Below the pieces are notes generated by a model. The model did no database searches, was not told the DNA's origin, and saw nothing but the letters and a program-made list of their open reading frames with translations. A stretch of 64,000 nt of DNA from JBBWZH01 sp035544115 (lineage in GTDB: Bacteria > Actinomycetota > Actinomycetes > Mycobacteriales > CADCTP01). Positions within the stretch are counted from its first letter, which is position 1. Every line of letters begins with the position of its first letter. Both the position numbers and the translations under genes were made by a program. The stretch is taken from positions 1,116,001 to 1,180,000 of the forward strand of contig OY970235.1 of assembly GCA_963714145.1 (NCBI GenBank). The letters run 5' to 3'. Positions 24,186 through 33,811 of this stretch are shown piece by piece.

Positions 24186-25640
24186 ATGGCGCTCGCGGCG
24201 GGGTTGGCCGCCGGTTTGCTGGCCGATGCCGTGCTCGGCGACCCGCGGCGTGGGCATCCGGTGGCAGGGTTCGGGCAGGTGGCCGGGCTGCTGGAGCGGC
24301 TCTTGTGGCGGCCGTCCCGCACTGCCGGTGCGGTCTACGCGGCGGTGCTGATCGTGCCGCCGGCTGCGGCAGCCGGCCTCGCCGACCGCTGGCTACGGCG
24401 CCGTCGCGGGCGCCGCACAGCGCCGCGTGTGGGGCTGGTGGCGGCGACCGGTTGGGCCGTGCTCGGCGCCGCCAGCTTGCGCCGGGAGGCGGTCGCGCTC
24501 CGGCAGGCGCTGCCGGTCACCCATGAGCGGCCCACCCATGAGCGGATCACCCGCGAGCCGGCTGCCGCCCACCCGCCTGCCGCCCACCCGCCTGCCGGCC
24601 AGCCGGTCACCCGCGAGGGAGGCACCCGCGAGCCGGCTGCCGGCCTGCCGGTCGCTGGTCAGCCGGCTGCCGGCCACCCGGCTGCCGGTCAGCCGGACGG
24701 GGGACTGGCCGCGGCGCGGGCCCGGCTGCCACACCTGTGTGGCCGGGAGCCGACCCTGCTCGACGAGACCGGGTTGGTGCGGGCGACGATCGAGTCGGTC
24801 GCCGAGAACACGTCGGATGCGGCGGTCGCGCCGCTGTTCTGGGGTGCCTTGGCCGGTCCTGCCGGGCTGGTCGGCTATCGCGCCGTGAACACGCTGGACG
24901 CGATGGTCGGACACCGCAGCGAGCGCCACCGCGACTTCGGCTGGGCCGCCGCACGGCTGGACGACCTGGCCAATCTGGGCCCGGCCAGGCTCACGGCAGG
25001 CCTCGCCACGGTGCTGGCACCGGCGGTAGGTGGCCGTCCCGGCGCTGCCTGGCGGGCCTGGCGGCGGGACGCGGCGGCACATCCGAGCCCGAACGCCGGG
25101 CCGTGTGAGGCCACGTTCGCCGGCGCGCTCGGGGTTCGGCTCGGCGGCCCGACCACCTACTCGTACGGCCAGTCGAACCGGCCCTGGCTCGGTACCGGCC
25201 GCGATCCGTCCGCCGCCGACATCGACCGCGCGGTTGCGCTGTCCCGCCTGGTCACCTGGTCCGCTGCGGCCATCTGTGTCGGCTTTGCCTACGCCGTCGG
25301 TCGCCTTGTACCCGGCCCGGATCGGCCCGACTGGTCTGCGGGGGCCATCTGTGTCGGCTTCGCCGACGCCGTCGGTCGCCTTCTACCGGTCCCGGATCGG
25401 CGCGACACGAAGTCGCCACCCGGCCGCCGCCCCGAGCGGCCGACCGGCTGGACCCCGCCGACCGGCTGGACCCGGCTGACCGGGCTGACCGGCTGGAGTC
25501 GGCTGACCGGCTGGAGTCGGCTGACCGGGCTGACCGGCTGGAGCCGGCTGACCGGCTGGAGTCGGCTGACCGGGCCGACCGGCTCGGCCGGGCCGACCGG
25601 GCCGACGCGGCCGACCGGGTCGACGCGGGGGGACCAGTGA
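24186..25640 (+). CDS. cbiB: Adenosylcobinamide-phosphate synthase CbiB/CobD, enlarged by in-frame repeats
   Basis: About 484 residues against a usual 300-330. Core matches are LLADAVLGDPRRGHPVAGFGQ (near the N-terminus), ATIESVAENTSDAAVAPLFWG, NTLDAMVGHRSERHRDFGW and HPSPNAGPCEATFAGALGV, all CbiB hallmarks. Three insertions are unusual: a His/Pro/Ala repeat (about 24536-24706), a tandem 75-base duplication near the C-terminus, and a Thr-Gly-Trp repeat at the end. It joins the aminopropanol arm to cobyric acid, in the membrane. The start is uncertain (ATG 24186 or GTG 24078). It overlaps cobQ by GTGA. Confidence 0.88.
   Translation: MALAAGLAAGLLADAVLGDPRRGHPVAGFGQVAGLLERLLWRPSRTAGAVYAAVLIVPPAAAAGLADRWLRRRRGRRTAPRVGLVAATGWAVLGAASLRREAVALRQALPVTHERPTHERITREPAAAHPPAAHPPAGQPVTREGGTREPAAGLPVAGQPAAGHPAAGQPDGGLAAARARLPHLCGREPTLLDETGLVRATIESVAENTSDAAVAPLFWGALAGPAGLVGYRAVNTLDAMVGHRSERHRDFGWAAARLDDLANLGPARLTAGLATVLAPAVGGRPGAAWRAWRRDAAAHPSPNAGPCEATFAGALGVRLGGPTTYSYGQSNRPWLGTGRDPSAADIDRAVALSRLVTWSAAAICVGFAYAVGRLVPGPDRPDWSAGAICVGFADAVGRLLPVPDRRDTKSPPGRRPERPTGWTPPTGWTRLTGLTGWSRLTGWSRLTGLTGWSRLTGWSRLTGPTGSAGPTGPTRPTGSTRGDQ
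24536..24706 (+). repeat. In-frame repeat inside cbiB (PAAHPPAGQP-type)
   Basis: Repeated 15-33-base blocks such as gagccggctgcc, cacccgcctgcc and cagccggctgcc encode Pro-Ala-His/Gly-Gln repeats. They interrupt the CbiB core between its second and third conserved blocks. Confidence 0.7.
25268..25405 (+). repeat. Tandem 75-base duplication at the 3' end of cbiB
   Basis: The segment starting ggccatctgtgtcggct at 25268 recurs at 25343 with a few changes, an exact 75-base (25-codon) offset. The protein reads AICVGFAYAVGRLVPGPDR then AICVGFADAVGRLLPVPDR, so the last membrane helix of CbiB is doubled. Confidence 0.85.
25436..25615 (+). repeat. Trp-Thr-Gly repeat at the C-terminus of cbiB
   Basis: 9-base and 18-base units (gaccggctgga, gtcggctgaccgg) encode TGWSRLTGWSRLTG-type repeats followed by GPTGP repeats to the end of CbiB. 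They are not part of the enzyme family. Confidence 0.75.
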
Positions 25641-27139
25641 GCGGCGGGTTGCTGGTCGCGGGGACGACGAGCGACGCCGGGAAGAGCGTGGTCACGGCGG
25701 GGCTGTGCCGGTGGCTGGCCCGGCAGGGCGTCACGGTGGCGCCGTTCAAGGCGCAGAACATGTCTTTGAACTCGATGGTGACCGCCGACGGTGGGGAGAT
25801 CGGGCGGGCGCAGGCGATGCAGGCGGCGGCCGCCGGGGTCGCGCCGGAGGCGGCGATGAACCCGGTGCTGCTCAAGCCCGGCGGCGAGCGGCACTCGCAC
25901 GTGGTGGTGCTCGGCCGGCCGTGGGCGGACGTCGACGCGATGTCGTACCGGGAGCACAAGAAGGCGCTGCTGGACGTGGTGCTGGAATCGCTGGACGACC
26001 TGCGCCGCCGCTACGACGTGGTGATCTGCGAGGGCGCCGGCAGTCCGGCCGAGGTGAACCTGCGCGACCGTGACATCGCCAACATGGGGCTGGCCCGGGC
26101 TGCCGACCTGCCGGTGCTGGTGGTGGGCGACATCGACCGTGGCGGCGTGCTGGCGCACCTGGCCGGCACGGTCGCGGTCCTGGAGCCGGCCGACCAGCGG
26201 CACATCGCCGGCTTCCTGATCAACAAGTTCCGCGGTGATCCGGCACTGCTCGATCCCGGCCTGACCTGGCTGCGCGCGACCACCGGCCGGCCCTGTCTCG
26301 GTCTGCTGCCCTGGCGCGCCGATCTCTGGCTGGACGTGGAGGACTCGCTCGACCTGGAGAGCCGCCCGGCCGCGGCGGCCGCCCCGGCTGGCCGGGACAT
26401 CCTGCGGGTGGCTGTGCTCAGGCTGCCGCGGATGTCCAACGTGACCGACCTGGACCCGGTGGCGGCCGAACCGGGCGTGCTGGTCCGGCTGGCCGGCTGG
26501 CCGGCCGAGCTCGCCGACGCCGACCTCGTGATCGTCCCGGGCAGCCGGGCCACCGTCGGCGACCTGCGCTGGCTGGCCGAGCGCGGGCTGACCGGGGCGC
26601 TGCGGGAAAGGGCCGCCGCCGGCCGGCCGATCCTGGGCATCTGCGGCGGCCTGCAAGTCCTCGGCGAGGTGATCGACGACCCGGTGGAGAGCGGCGCCGG
26701 TGTCGTGCCGGGCCTCGGCCTGCTGCCGGTGCGGACCGTGTTCGGCGCGGCGAAGGTGCTCGCCCTGCCGGCGGGGGAGTGGGCCGGGCACCCGGTGAGC
26801 GGCTACCAGATCCACCATGGCCGCACCGAGGTCACCGGCGGCGAGCCGTTCCTGGACGGCTGCCGGGTCGGCCAGGTCTGGGGCACCAGCTGGCACGGGC
26901 TGTTCGAGAACGACGGGTTCCGCCGGGCGTTCCTGGGCACCGTGGCCGAGGCGGCCGGCCGGGACTGGCGGCCCGGGCAGGTGCGCTTCGCCGACGTCCG
27001 GGCGGCCCGGCTGGACGCGCTCGGCGACCTGATCGCCGAGCATGCCGACACCGCCGCGCTCTGGCGGCTGATCAGCGACGGGCTGCCGTCCGGCCTGCCC
27101 ACCCTGACACTGTCCACATCGGAGGTCGCGCTGCCGTGA
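25637..27139 (+). CDS. cobQ: Cobyric acid synthase
   Basis: 500 residues, full length. N-terminal dethiobiotin-synthetase-like ATPase domain with VAGTTSDAGKSVVTAGLCRW and FKAQNMSLNSMVT, then VCEGAGSPAEVNLRDRDIAN. C-terminal class I glutaminase domain with the catalytic Cys in GICGGLQVLGE (about residue 336) and the late His motif SWHGLFENDGFRR. It amidates the b, d, e and g side chains of adenosylcobyrinate diamide. GTG start overlapping cbiB by four bases and GTGA overlap with cobN. Confidence 0.95.
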   Translation: MSGGLLVAGTTSDAGKSVVTAGLCRWLARQGVTVAPFKAQNMSLNSMVTADGGEIGRAQAMQAAAAGVAPEAAMNPVLLKPGGERHSHVVVLGRPWADVDAMSYREHKKALLDVVLESLDDLRRRYDVVICEGAGSPAEVNLRDRDIANMGLARAADLPVLVVGDIDRGGVLAHLAGTVAVLEPADQRHIAGFLINKFRGDPALLDPGLTWLRATTGRPCLGLLPWRADLWLDVEDSLDLESRPAAAAAPAGRDILRVAVLRLPRMSNVTDLDPVAAEPGVLVRLAGWPAELADADLVIVPGSRATVGDLRWLAERGLTGALRERAAAGRPILGICGGLQVLGEVIDDPVESGAGVVPGLGLLPVRTVFGAAKVLALPAGEWAGHPVSGYQIHHGRTEVTGGEPFLDGCRVGQVWGTSWHGLFENDGFRRAFLGTVAEAAGRDWRPGQVRFADVRAARLDALGDLIAEHADTAALWRLISDGLPSGLPTLTLSTSEVALP

Positions 27140-30100
27140 CGATGCTGCTGCTGTCCACAGCGGACACCGAACTTCTCGCCGCGCGCGCCAGCGGCGCCGG
27201 CTGGCGGGTGGCCAATCCGGCCCGCACCGACGCCGCCGCGGTGCCGGCACTGCTGTCCACTGTGGACGTCGTGCTGGTTCGGCTGCTCGGTGGGCGCCAG
27301 GCCTGGCCGGACGGGTTGGCCGCGGTGCTCGCGGCCGGGCTGCCGACAGTGCTGCTCGGTGGCGAGGCGGTGCCGGACGCGGCGCTGATGGCAGCGTCGA
27401 CCGTCCCGTCCGGGGTGGTCACCCAGGCGCTGGCCTACCTGACCGAGGGCGGCCCGGAGAACCTGCGCGAGCTGCACCGGTTCCTGTCCGACACGCTGCT
27501 GCTGACCGGCGAGGGCTTCGCCCCGCCGGCTCTGACGCCGGCGTACGGCCGGCGCCCCGGCTGGCCCCGCCCCGCCGCCCAGCCGCCGCCCGCCGCCCAA
27601 CTGCCGGCCGCCCAGTCGCCGGCCGCCCAGGTGCCGGCCGCGCAGCTGCCGGCCGCCGAGTCAGCCGTCGTCCAGTCGCCGGCCGCGCAGCCGCCGGCCG
27701 CCCAGTCAGCCGTCGCGCAGCCTCCAGCCGCCCAGTCGGCCGCCCGGCCGCCCGTCGCCCGGCCGCCCGCCGTCCAGCCGGCCGTCGTCCAGCCGGACGC
27801 CGGCGGCGGCGGACCCGCTGCCCGGCCGGCATCCGGCAGCGCCCACCGGCCCGGCCCGGCTGGCGGCGCTCGACCGAGCGGCACGATCGGAGGCGACCGG
27901 CCGGTGGTCGGGATCGTCTACTACCGTGCGCACGAGCTCTCCGGGAACACCGGCTTCGTGGACGCGCTGGCCGAGGCCATCGACGCGGCCGGCGCCGACC
28001 CGCTGCCCGTCTACTGTGGATCGTTGCGCGGTGCCGACCCGGGGCTGTACGAACTCCTGTCCGGTGTGGACACCCTGGTCGTGACCGTGCTGGCGGCCGG
28101 CGGTGCCACCGCGGCGAAGGCCGGTGCGGGCGGCGATGACGACGCCTGGGACGTCACCGCGCTATCCACGCTGGACGTTCCGGTGCTGCAGGCGCTCTGC
28201 CTGACCAGCCCGCGCGCGGCCTGGGACGGCTCCACCGCCGGCCTGTCGCCTGTGGACGCTGCCATGCAGGTGGCGGTGCCGGAGTTCGACGGCCGGCTGA
28301 TCACCGTCCCGTTCTCGTTCAAGGAGGACGGCCCGGACGGGGTGCCGGTCTACGTGGCCGACCCGGAACGGTGCGCCCGGGTCGCCGGTCTGGCCGCCGC
28401 GCACGCCCGGCTGCGGCACACGCCACCGGCGACGAAGAAGGTCGCGGTGATGCTCTCGTCGTACCCGACCAAACATGCCCGGGTCGGCAACGCGGTCGGG
28501 CTGGACACGCCTGTCTCCGCGGTGGTCCTGCTCGGGGCGCTGCGCCGGGCCGGCTACCACGTCGGCGACTTCCCCGCGGACGGCGACACGCTGATCCATT
28601 CGCTGATCGCGGCCGGCGGGCACGACGTGGAGTGGCTGACCGAGGAGCAGTTGGCGGCGGCGCCGGCCCGGGTGCCGCTGGCCGCCTACCAGGACTGGTT
28701 CGCGGCGCTTCCGGGTGGGCTGCGGGCGGCGGTCACGCAGCACTGGGGCGAACCACCGGGCGAGCTGTACGTGGACGGCACCGACATCGTGCTGGCCGCG
28801 CTGCGGTTCGGCAACGTGCTGCTGGCGATCCAGCCGCCGCGCGGGTTCGGCGAGAACCCGATCGCCATCTACCACGACCCGGACCTGCCCCCCTCGCACC
28901 ACTACCTGGCCGGCTACTGGTGGATCGCCCGCGAATTCGGCGCCGACGCGATGATCCACCTGGGCAAGCACGGCACGCTGGAATGGCTACCCGGTAAGGG
29001 ACTGGGTCTCTCCGCGACCTGCGGGCCGGATGCCGCGCTGCCGGAACTGCCGCTGGTCTACCCGTTCATCGTGAACGACCCGGGCGAGGGCACCCAGGCC
29101 AAACGCCGCGCGCACGCGACGATCGTGGATCACCTGGTGCCGCCGATGGCCCGCGCCGAGACCTACGGCGACCTGGCCAAGCTGGAGCAGTTGATGGACG
29201 AGCACGCCACCGTGGCGGCGCTCGACCCGGCCAAGCTCCCGGCGATCCGGGCGCAGATCTGGACCCTGATCCAGGCCGCCCAGCTGCACCAGGACCTGCA
29301 CCTGGAGCAGCGCCCGGCGGACGCCGAGTTCGACACGTTCCTGTTGCATGTGGACGGTTACCTGTGCGAGATCAAGGACGCGCAGATCCGGGATGGGCTG
29401 CACATCCTCGGCCAGCCCCCCGTTGGTCCGTCCAGAGTGGACCTGGTGCTGGCGGTACTGCGGGCCCGGCAGGTCTGGGGCGGGGCGACCGGCGCGCTGC
29501 CCGGGCTGCGGGAGGCGCTGGGCCTGGCCGAGGGCAAGGCCGGGCGGTCCGAAGTGGACGAGTTCGAGACGGCCGCCCGTGAACTGGTCGAGGCGATGGA
29601 GCGGCACGACTGGGCGCCGGACGCCGCTGCCGAGGTGAGCGGCGTGCCGGAGGTGGCGCGGGTGCTGCGGTTCGCCGCGACCGAGGTGGTGCCGCGGCTG
29701 GCCCGGACCACCGACGAGATCGACCACGTGCTGCACGCGCTGGCCGGCGGCTACGTGCCGGCCGGGCCGTCCGGCTCGCCGACCCGCGGGCTGGTCAACG
29801 TGCTGCCGACCGGCCGCAACTTCTACTCGGTCGACCCGAAGGCCATCCCGTCCCGGCTGGCCTGGGACACCGGTCAGGCGCTGGCCACCTCGCTGGTCGA
29901 GCGGTACCGGGTGGACACCGGGGAGTGGCCGCGCAGCGTCGGGCTGACCGTCTGGGGCACCAGCGCGATGCGAACCCAGGGCGACGACATCGCCGAGGTG
30001 CTCGCGCTGCTGGGCGTCCGTCCACAGTGGGACGATGCGTCGCGGCGGGTCACCGGTTTCGAGATCGTGCCGGTGGCCGAGCTCGGCCGACCGCGGGTCG

Positions 30101-31005
30101 ATGTGACCGTGCGGATCAGCGGCTTCTTCCGGGACGCCTTCCCGCACGTGGTCAGCTTGCTGGACGACGCGGTGCAGGCAGTGTCCACACTGGACGAGCC
30201 GGCGGCGGACAATCCGGTGCGCGCGCACGTCGCGGCCGACCTGGCCGGGCACGGCGACCGGCGGCGCGCCACCACCCGCATCTTCGGTTCCAAGCCGGGC
30301 GCGTACGGGGCCGGGTTGCTGCCGCTGATCGACGCCGGCAACTGGCGCAGCGACGCCGACCTGGCCGAGGTGTACGCGGTCTGGGGCGGCTACGCCTACG
30401 GCCGTGGGCTGGACGGCCGCGCCGCCCGGGACGACCTGGCCACCGTGTTCGGCCGGATCGACGTGGCCGCGAAGAACCAGGACAACCGCGAGCACGACAT
30501 CGTCGACTCCGACGACTACTTCCAGTATCACGGCGGGATGGTGGCGATGGTGCGGCACCTGCGCGGCAGCGCGCCGGCGGCGTACGTCGGCGACTCGCAC
30601 GTCCCGGACGCGGTCCGGACCCGGACGCTGGGCGAGGAGACGCACCGGGTGTTCCGGTCCCGGGTGGTCAACCCGCGCTGGATCGCGGCGATGCGCCGGC
30701 ACGGCTACAAGGGCGCCTTCGAGCTGGCGGCCACAGTGGACTATCTGTTCGGCTACGACGCGACCGCCGGCGTGGTGGATGACTGGATGTACGAGTCGCT
30801 GGCCGCGTCCTACGTCTTCGATCCGGAGGTGGCCGAGTTCATGCGCCGGTCGAACCCGTGGGCCCTGCGCGGCATCGCCGCCCGACTGCTGGAGGCGGCC
30901 GATCGCGGCCTCTGGGCCGAGCCGGAACAGTCGACTGTGGACCGCCTGCGGGCCACCTATCTCGAGCTGGAAGGCGACCTCGAAGGCGCGGAGGGGGCCC
31001 GGTGA
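27136..31005 (+). CDS. cobN: Cobaltochelatase large subunit
   Basis: 1289 residues. CobN/BchH hallmarks include YYRAHELSGNTGFVDALAEA, MLSSYPTKHARVGNAVGLDT, NPIAIYHDPDLPPSHHYLA and the IHLGKHGTLEWLPGKGLGLS block, then GTSAMRTQGDDIAEVLALLG. With an ATPase I/D pair it inserts cobalt into hydrogenobyrinate diamide using ATP. Residues about 135-250 are a Pro/Ala/Gln repeat not found in the family; the rest is normal, giving a slightly long protein. GTG start overlaps cobQ, and the stop overlaps the chelatase I/D gene by GTGA. Confidence 0.95.
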   Translation: MTMLLLSTADTELLAARASGAGWRVANPARTDAAAVPALLSTVDVVLVRLLGGRQAWPDGLAAVLAAGLPTVLLGGEAVPDAALMAASTVPSGVVTQALAYLTEGGPENLRELHRFLSDTLLLTGEGFAPPALTPAYGRRPGWPRPAAQPPPAAQLPAAQSPAAQVPAAQLPAAESAVVQSPAAQPPAAQSAVAQPPAAQSAARPPVARPPAVQPAVVQPDAGGGGPAARPASGSAHRPGPAGGARPSGTIGGDRPVVGIVYYRAHELSGNTGFVDALAEAIDAAGADPLPVYCGSLRGADPGLYELLSGVDTLVVTVLAAGGATAAKAGAGGDDDAWDVTALSTLDVPVLQALCLTSPRAAWDGSTAGLSPVDAAMQVAVPEFDGRLITVPFSFKEDGPDGVPVYVADPERCARVAGLAAAHARLRHTPPATKKVAVMLSSYPTKHARVGNAVGLDTPVSAVVLLGALRRAGYHVGDFPADGDTLIHSLIAAGGHDVEWLTEEQLAAAPARVPLAAYQDWFAALPGGLRAAVTQHWGEPPGELYVDGTDIVLAALRFGNVLLAIQPPRGFGENPIAIYHDPDLPPSHHYLAGYWWIAREFGADAMIHLGKHGTLEWLPGKGLGLSATCGPDAALPELPLVYPFIVNDPGEGTQAKRRAHATIVDHLVPPMARAETYGDLAKLEQLMDEHATVAALDPAKLPAIRAQIWTLIQAAQLHQDLHLEQRPADAEFDTFLLHVDGYLCEIKDAQIRDGLHILGQPPVGPSRVDLVLAVLRARQVWGGATGALPGLREALGLAEGKAGRSEVDEFETAARELVEAMERHDWAPDAAAEVSGVPEVARVLRFAATEVVPRLARTTDEIDHVLHALAGGYVPAGPSGSPTRGLVNVLPTGRNFYSVDPKAIPSRLAWDTGQALATSLVERYRVDTGEWPRSVGLTVWGTSAMRTQGDDIAEVLALLGVRPQWDDASRRVTGFEIVPVAELGRPRVDVTVRISGFFRDAFPHVVSLLDDAVQAVSTLDEPAADNPVRAHVAADLAGHGDRRRATTRIFGSKPGAYGAGLLPLIDAGNWRSDADLAEVYAVWGGYAYGRGLDGRAARDDLATVFGRIDVAAKNQDNREHDIVDSDDYFQYHGGMVAMVRHLRGSAPAAYVGDSHVPDAVRTRTLGEETHRVFRSRVVNPRWIAAMRRHGYKGAFELAATVDYLFGYDATAGVVDDWMYESLAASYVFDPEVAEFMRRSNPWALRGIAARLLEAADRGLWAEPEQSTVDRLRATYLELEGDLEGAEGAR
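27556..27800 (+). repeat. In-frame Ala-Gln-Pro repeat inside cobN
   Basis: Units of 15-18 bases (gccgcccagtcgccg and variants) encode PAAQLPAAQSPAAQ-type repeats for about 80 residues, inserted between the first and second conserved regions of CobN. Confidence 0.75.
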
Positions 31006-33191
31006 CCGCGCCGTACCCGTTCAGCGCGATCGTCGGGCTGGACGACCTGCGACTGGCCCTGTTGCTGAACGCGGTCTCGCCGGCTGTCGGCGGGGTGCTG
31101 GTGCGCGGCGAGAAGGGCACCGCGAAGTCCACTGTGGTCCGTGCGCTGGCCGCGCTGCTGCCGCCGGTGACCGTGGTCGCCGGCTGCCGGTTCTCCTGCG
31201 ATCCGGCCGCGCCGGACGCGGGTTGCCCGGACGGTCCACATGCGACGGGCGCGCCGGCCGGCAGCCGTGCGGCCCGGCTGGTGGAGCTGCCGGTCGGCGC
31301 CAGCGAGGACCGGGTGGTCGGCGCGCTCGACCTGCAGAAGGCGCTCACCGAGGGGGTCAGCGCGTTCGAACCGGGCCTGCTCGCCGCCGCCCACCGCGGC
31401 CTGCTCTACGTCGACGAGGTCAACCTGCTGCACGACCACCTCGTCGACCTGCTGCTGGACGCCGCCGCGATGGGACGTCCTACGTGGAGCGCGAGGGGGT
31501 CTCGGTCCGGCACGCGGCGCGGTTCCTGCTGGTCGGCACGATGAACCCGGAGGAGGGCGAGCTGCGCCCGCAGCTGCTCGACCGGTTCGGGCTGGCCGTG
31601 GAGGTGCGCGCCACCCGGGACCCGGCGCAGCGGGCGGAGGTGGTCCGCCGCCGGCTCGGCTACGACGCCGACCCGGCCGGTTTCGCCGCCGCGCACGCGA
31701 CCGCCGAGTCGGCGCTGGCCGACCGGATCGCCGCCGCCCGGTCGCGGCTGCCGCAGGTGGTGCTGCCCGACGCGGCGCTGCGCCAGGTCGACCGCGGTCT
31801 GCGCGGCGTTCGAGGTGGACGGCCTGCGCGCCGACCTGGTCACCGCCCGGGCCGCGGTGGCGCTGGCCGCCTGGGCCGGCCGGGACGAGGTGATCGCCGA
31901 GGACGTCCGGGTGGCCGCCCGGCTGGCGCTGCCGCACCGCCGCCGCCGCGACCCGTTCGACGCGCCCGGCCTGGACGAGCAGCGGCTGGAACAGGCCCTC
32001 GAGGACGCGGTGCCGGACCCGCCCGAACCGCCGGATGGACCGGACGGTCCGGACGACCCGGGGCCGCCGGACGACTCCGGCGGCGGGCCGCCGCCGGACG
32101 GCGGCGGGCCCGGTCCAGACGGCGCCCCGGAGAGCGCGCCGGACGGATCGGATCGGAGCCCGGACGCCGGCCCGGAGCCGGGGAACGCGCCGACCCGGCA
32201 GCCCGTCACCGCCGCCGACCCGCCGTACCGGACGAGGCTGCTGTCGCTGCCGTCCGTCGGGGTGGACGGGCCGGCCGGCCGGCGGGCGAAGACGACCGGC
32301 AGCACCGGCCGGACCGTCGGGTCGCGGTTGCCGGCGGGTCGGCTGGAGCGCCTGCACCTGGCCGCGACGCTCGCCGCGGCCGCCCCGCACCAGCGCGGCC
32401 GCGGCCGGCGCGGCCCGGGGCTGCTGCTGACCGAATCCGATCTGCGGGAGGCGGTGCGCGAGGGCCGGGAGGCCAACCTGGTGCTGTTCTGCGTGGACGC
32501 CAGCGGCTCGATGGCGGCCCGGCAGCGGATGCGCGCGGTCAAGGGGGCCGTGCTGTCGCTGCTGCTGGACGCCTACCAGCGGCGGGACAAGGTCGGCCTG
32601 GTCACCTTCCGCGGCACCGAGGCGGAGCTGGCGCTGCCGCCGACGTCCAGTGTGGACCTGGCCGCGGCACGGCTGCAGGCGCTGCCCACCGGCGGTCGCA
32701 CCCCGCTGGCGGCCGGGCTGGACCGCAGCGCCCGGCTGCTCCGCTCGGAGCGGCTGCGCGACCCGCGCCGCCGCCCGCTGCTGGTCGTGGTCACCGACGG
32801 CCGGCACACCAGCGGCGGCGACCCGGTGCTGCCCGCCGCCCGGCTCGCCGCGTCCGGCGTGGCCAGTGTGGTGGTGGACTGCGAAGCCGGCCCGGTCCGG
32901 CTCGGCCTGGCCGGCCGGCTGGCCGGCGCGCTGGACGCGGCCGTATTGGGCCTCGCCGAGCTGGCCGCGCTCGGCGCACCGGCCGGCCGGCCAGCCGATG
33001 GGACGCTGGGCCGGGCCGCCGCCGGCCCGGCCGCCGGAGCTGGCGCCGCAACCCGGGCCGGCGCCCCGGCCGCCGGCCGCCCGGCCGGTGCCGCGAACGG
33101 TGCCGCCGCCAGCGGCCCGGCCGGCAGCGCCGGCCCGGCGGCCGACGGCGGGCTGGCGGCGTTGGTCCGGGCCGTACGGAAGGCGGCGTAG
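31002..33191 (+). pseudogene. Chelatase AAA+/VWA subunit (ChlI-ChlD-like), frame broken twice
   Basis: GTG 31002 overlaps cobN. The AAA+ part has Walker A VRGEKGTAKSTVVRALA and Walker B HRGLLYVDEVNLLHDHL, then VGTMNPEEGELRPQLLDRFG. After a Pro/Asp-rich linker comes a VWA domain with the metal-site motif CVDASGSMAARQR and DKVGLVTFRG. It would power CobN. As written, the frame shifts by -1 near 31477 (after MGR) and +1 near 31790 (before VCAAFEVDGLRADLV). Repairing both gives one continuous protein of about 729 residues with no other stop. The C-terminal 60 residues are Ala/Gly-rich. Confidence 0.85.
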
Positions 33192-33193
33192 CG

Positions 33194-33811
33194 ATGCCGC
33201 AGGGGCAGCCGGCGACAGGTGCCGGACGACGGGCTCACCACCCGGCAGCGCCGCAACCGTCCGCTGTTGGTCGTCCACACCGGAGAGATGAAGGGGAAGT
33301 CGACCGCCGCTTTCGGGCTGGCGCTGCGCGCCTGGAACCAGGGCTGGCCGATCGGGGTGTTCCAGTTCGTCAAGAGCGCGAAGTGGAAGGTCGGCGAGGA
33401 GGCCGCGCTGCGCGCGCTCGGCCAGGTGCACGAACAGACCGGCGAGGGCGGCCCGGTGGCCTGGCACAAGATGGGCGAGGGCTGGTCCTGGATCCAGCGG
33501 CCGGGTACCGAGCGCCGACCACGCCGCGGACGCCCGCGAGGGCTGGGCGCAGATCAAGCGCGACCTGGCCGCCGAGACCTACCGGCTGTACGTGCTGGAC
33601 GAGTTCACCTACCCGATGAAGTGGGGCTGGGTCGACGTCGACGAGGTCGTGGCCGACGCTGCGGGACCGGCCGGGTGACCAGCACGTCGTGATCACCGGC
33701 CGGAACGCGCACCCGCGGCTGGTCGAGGCGGCCGACCTGGTGATCGAGATGACCAAGGTCAAGCACCCGATGGACGCGGGCCAGAAGGGCCAGCGGGGGA
33801 TCGAGTGGTGA
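33194..33811 (+). pseudogene. cobO: Cob(I)yrinic acid a,c-diamide adenosyltransferase, frame broken three times
   Basis: ATG 33194 begins MPQGQPAT, the usual CobO leader, then PDDGLTTRQRRNRPLLVVHT and the P-loop GEMKGKSTAAFGLALRA. Later blocks LYVLDEFTYPMKWGWVD, HVVITGRNAHPRLVEAADLV and MTKVKHPMDAGQKGQRGIEW complete a CobO of about 204 residues. Single-base gains at about 33218, 33513 and 33655 break the frame (2 to 0 to 1 to 2); each leaves neighbouring codons matching the family. An annotator reading one frame would start at GTG 33219. The final TGA overlaps the cobB start. Confidence 0.88.
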
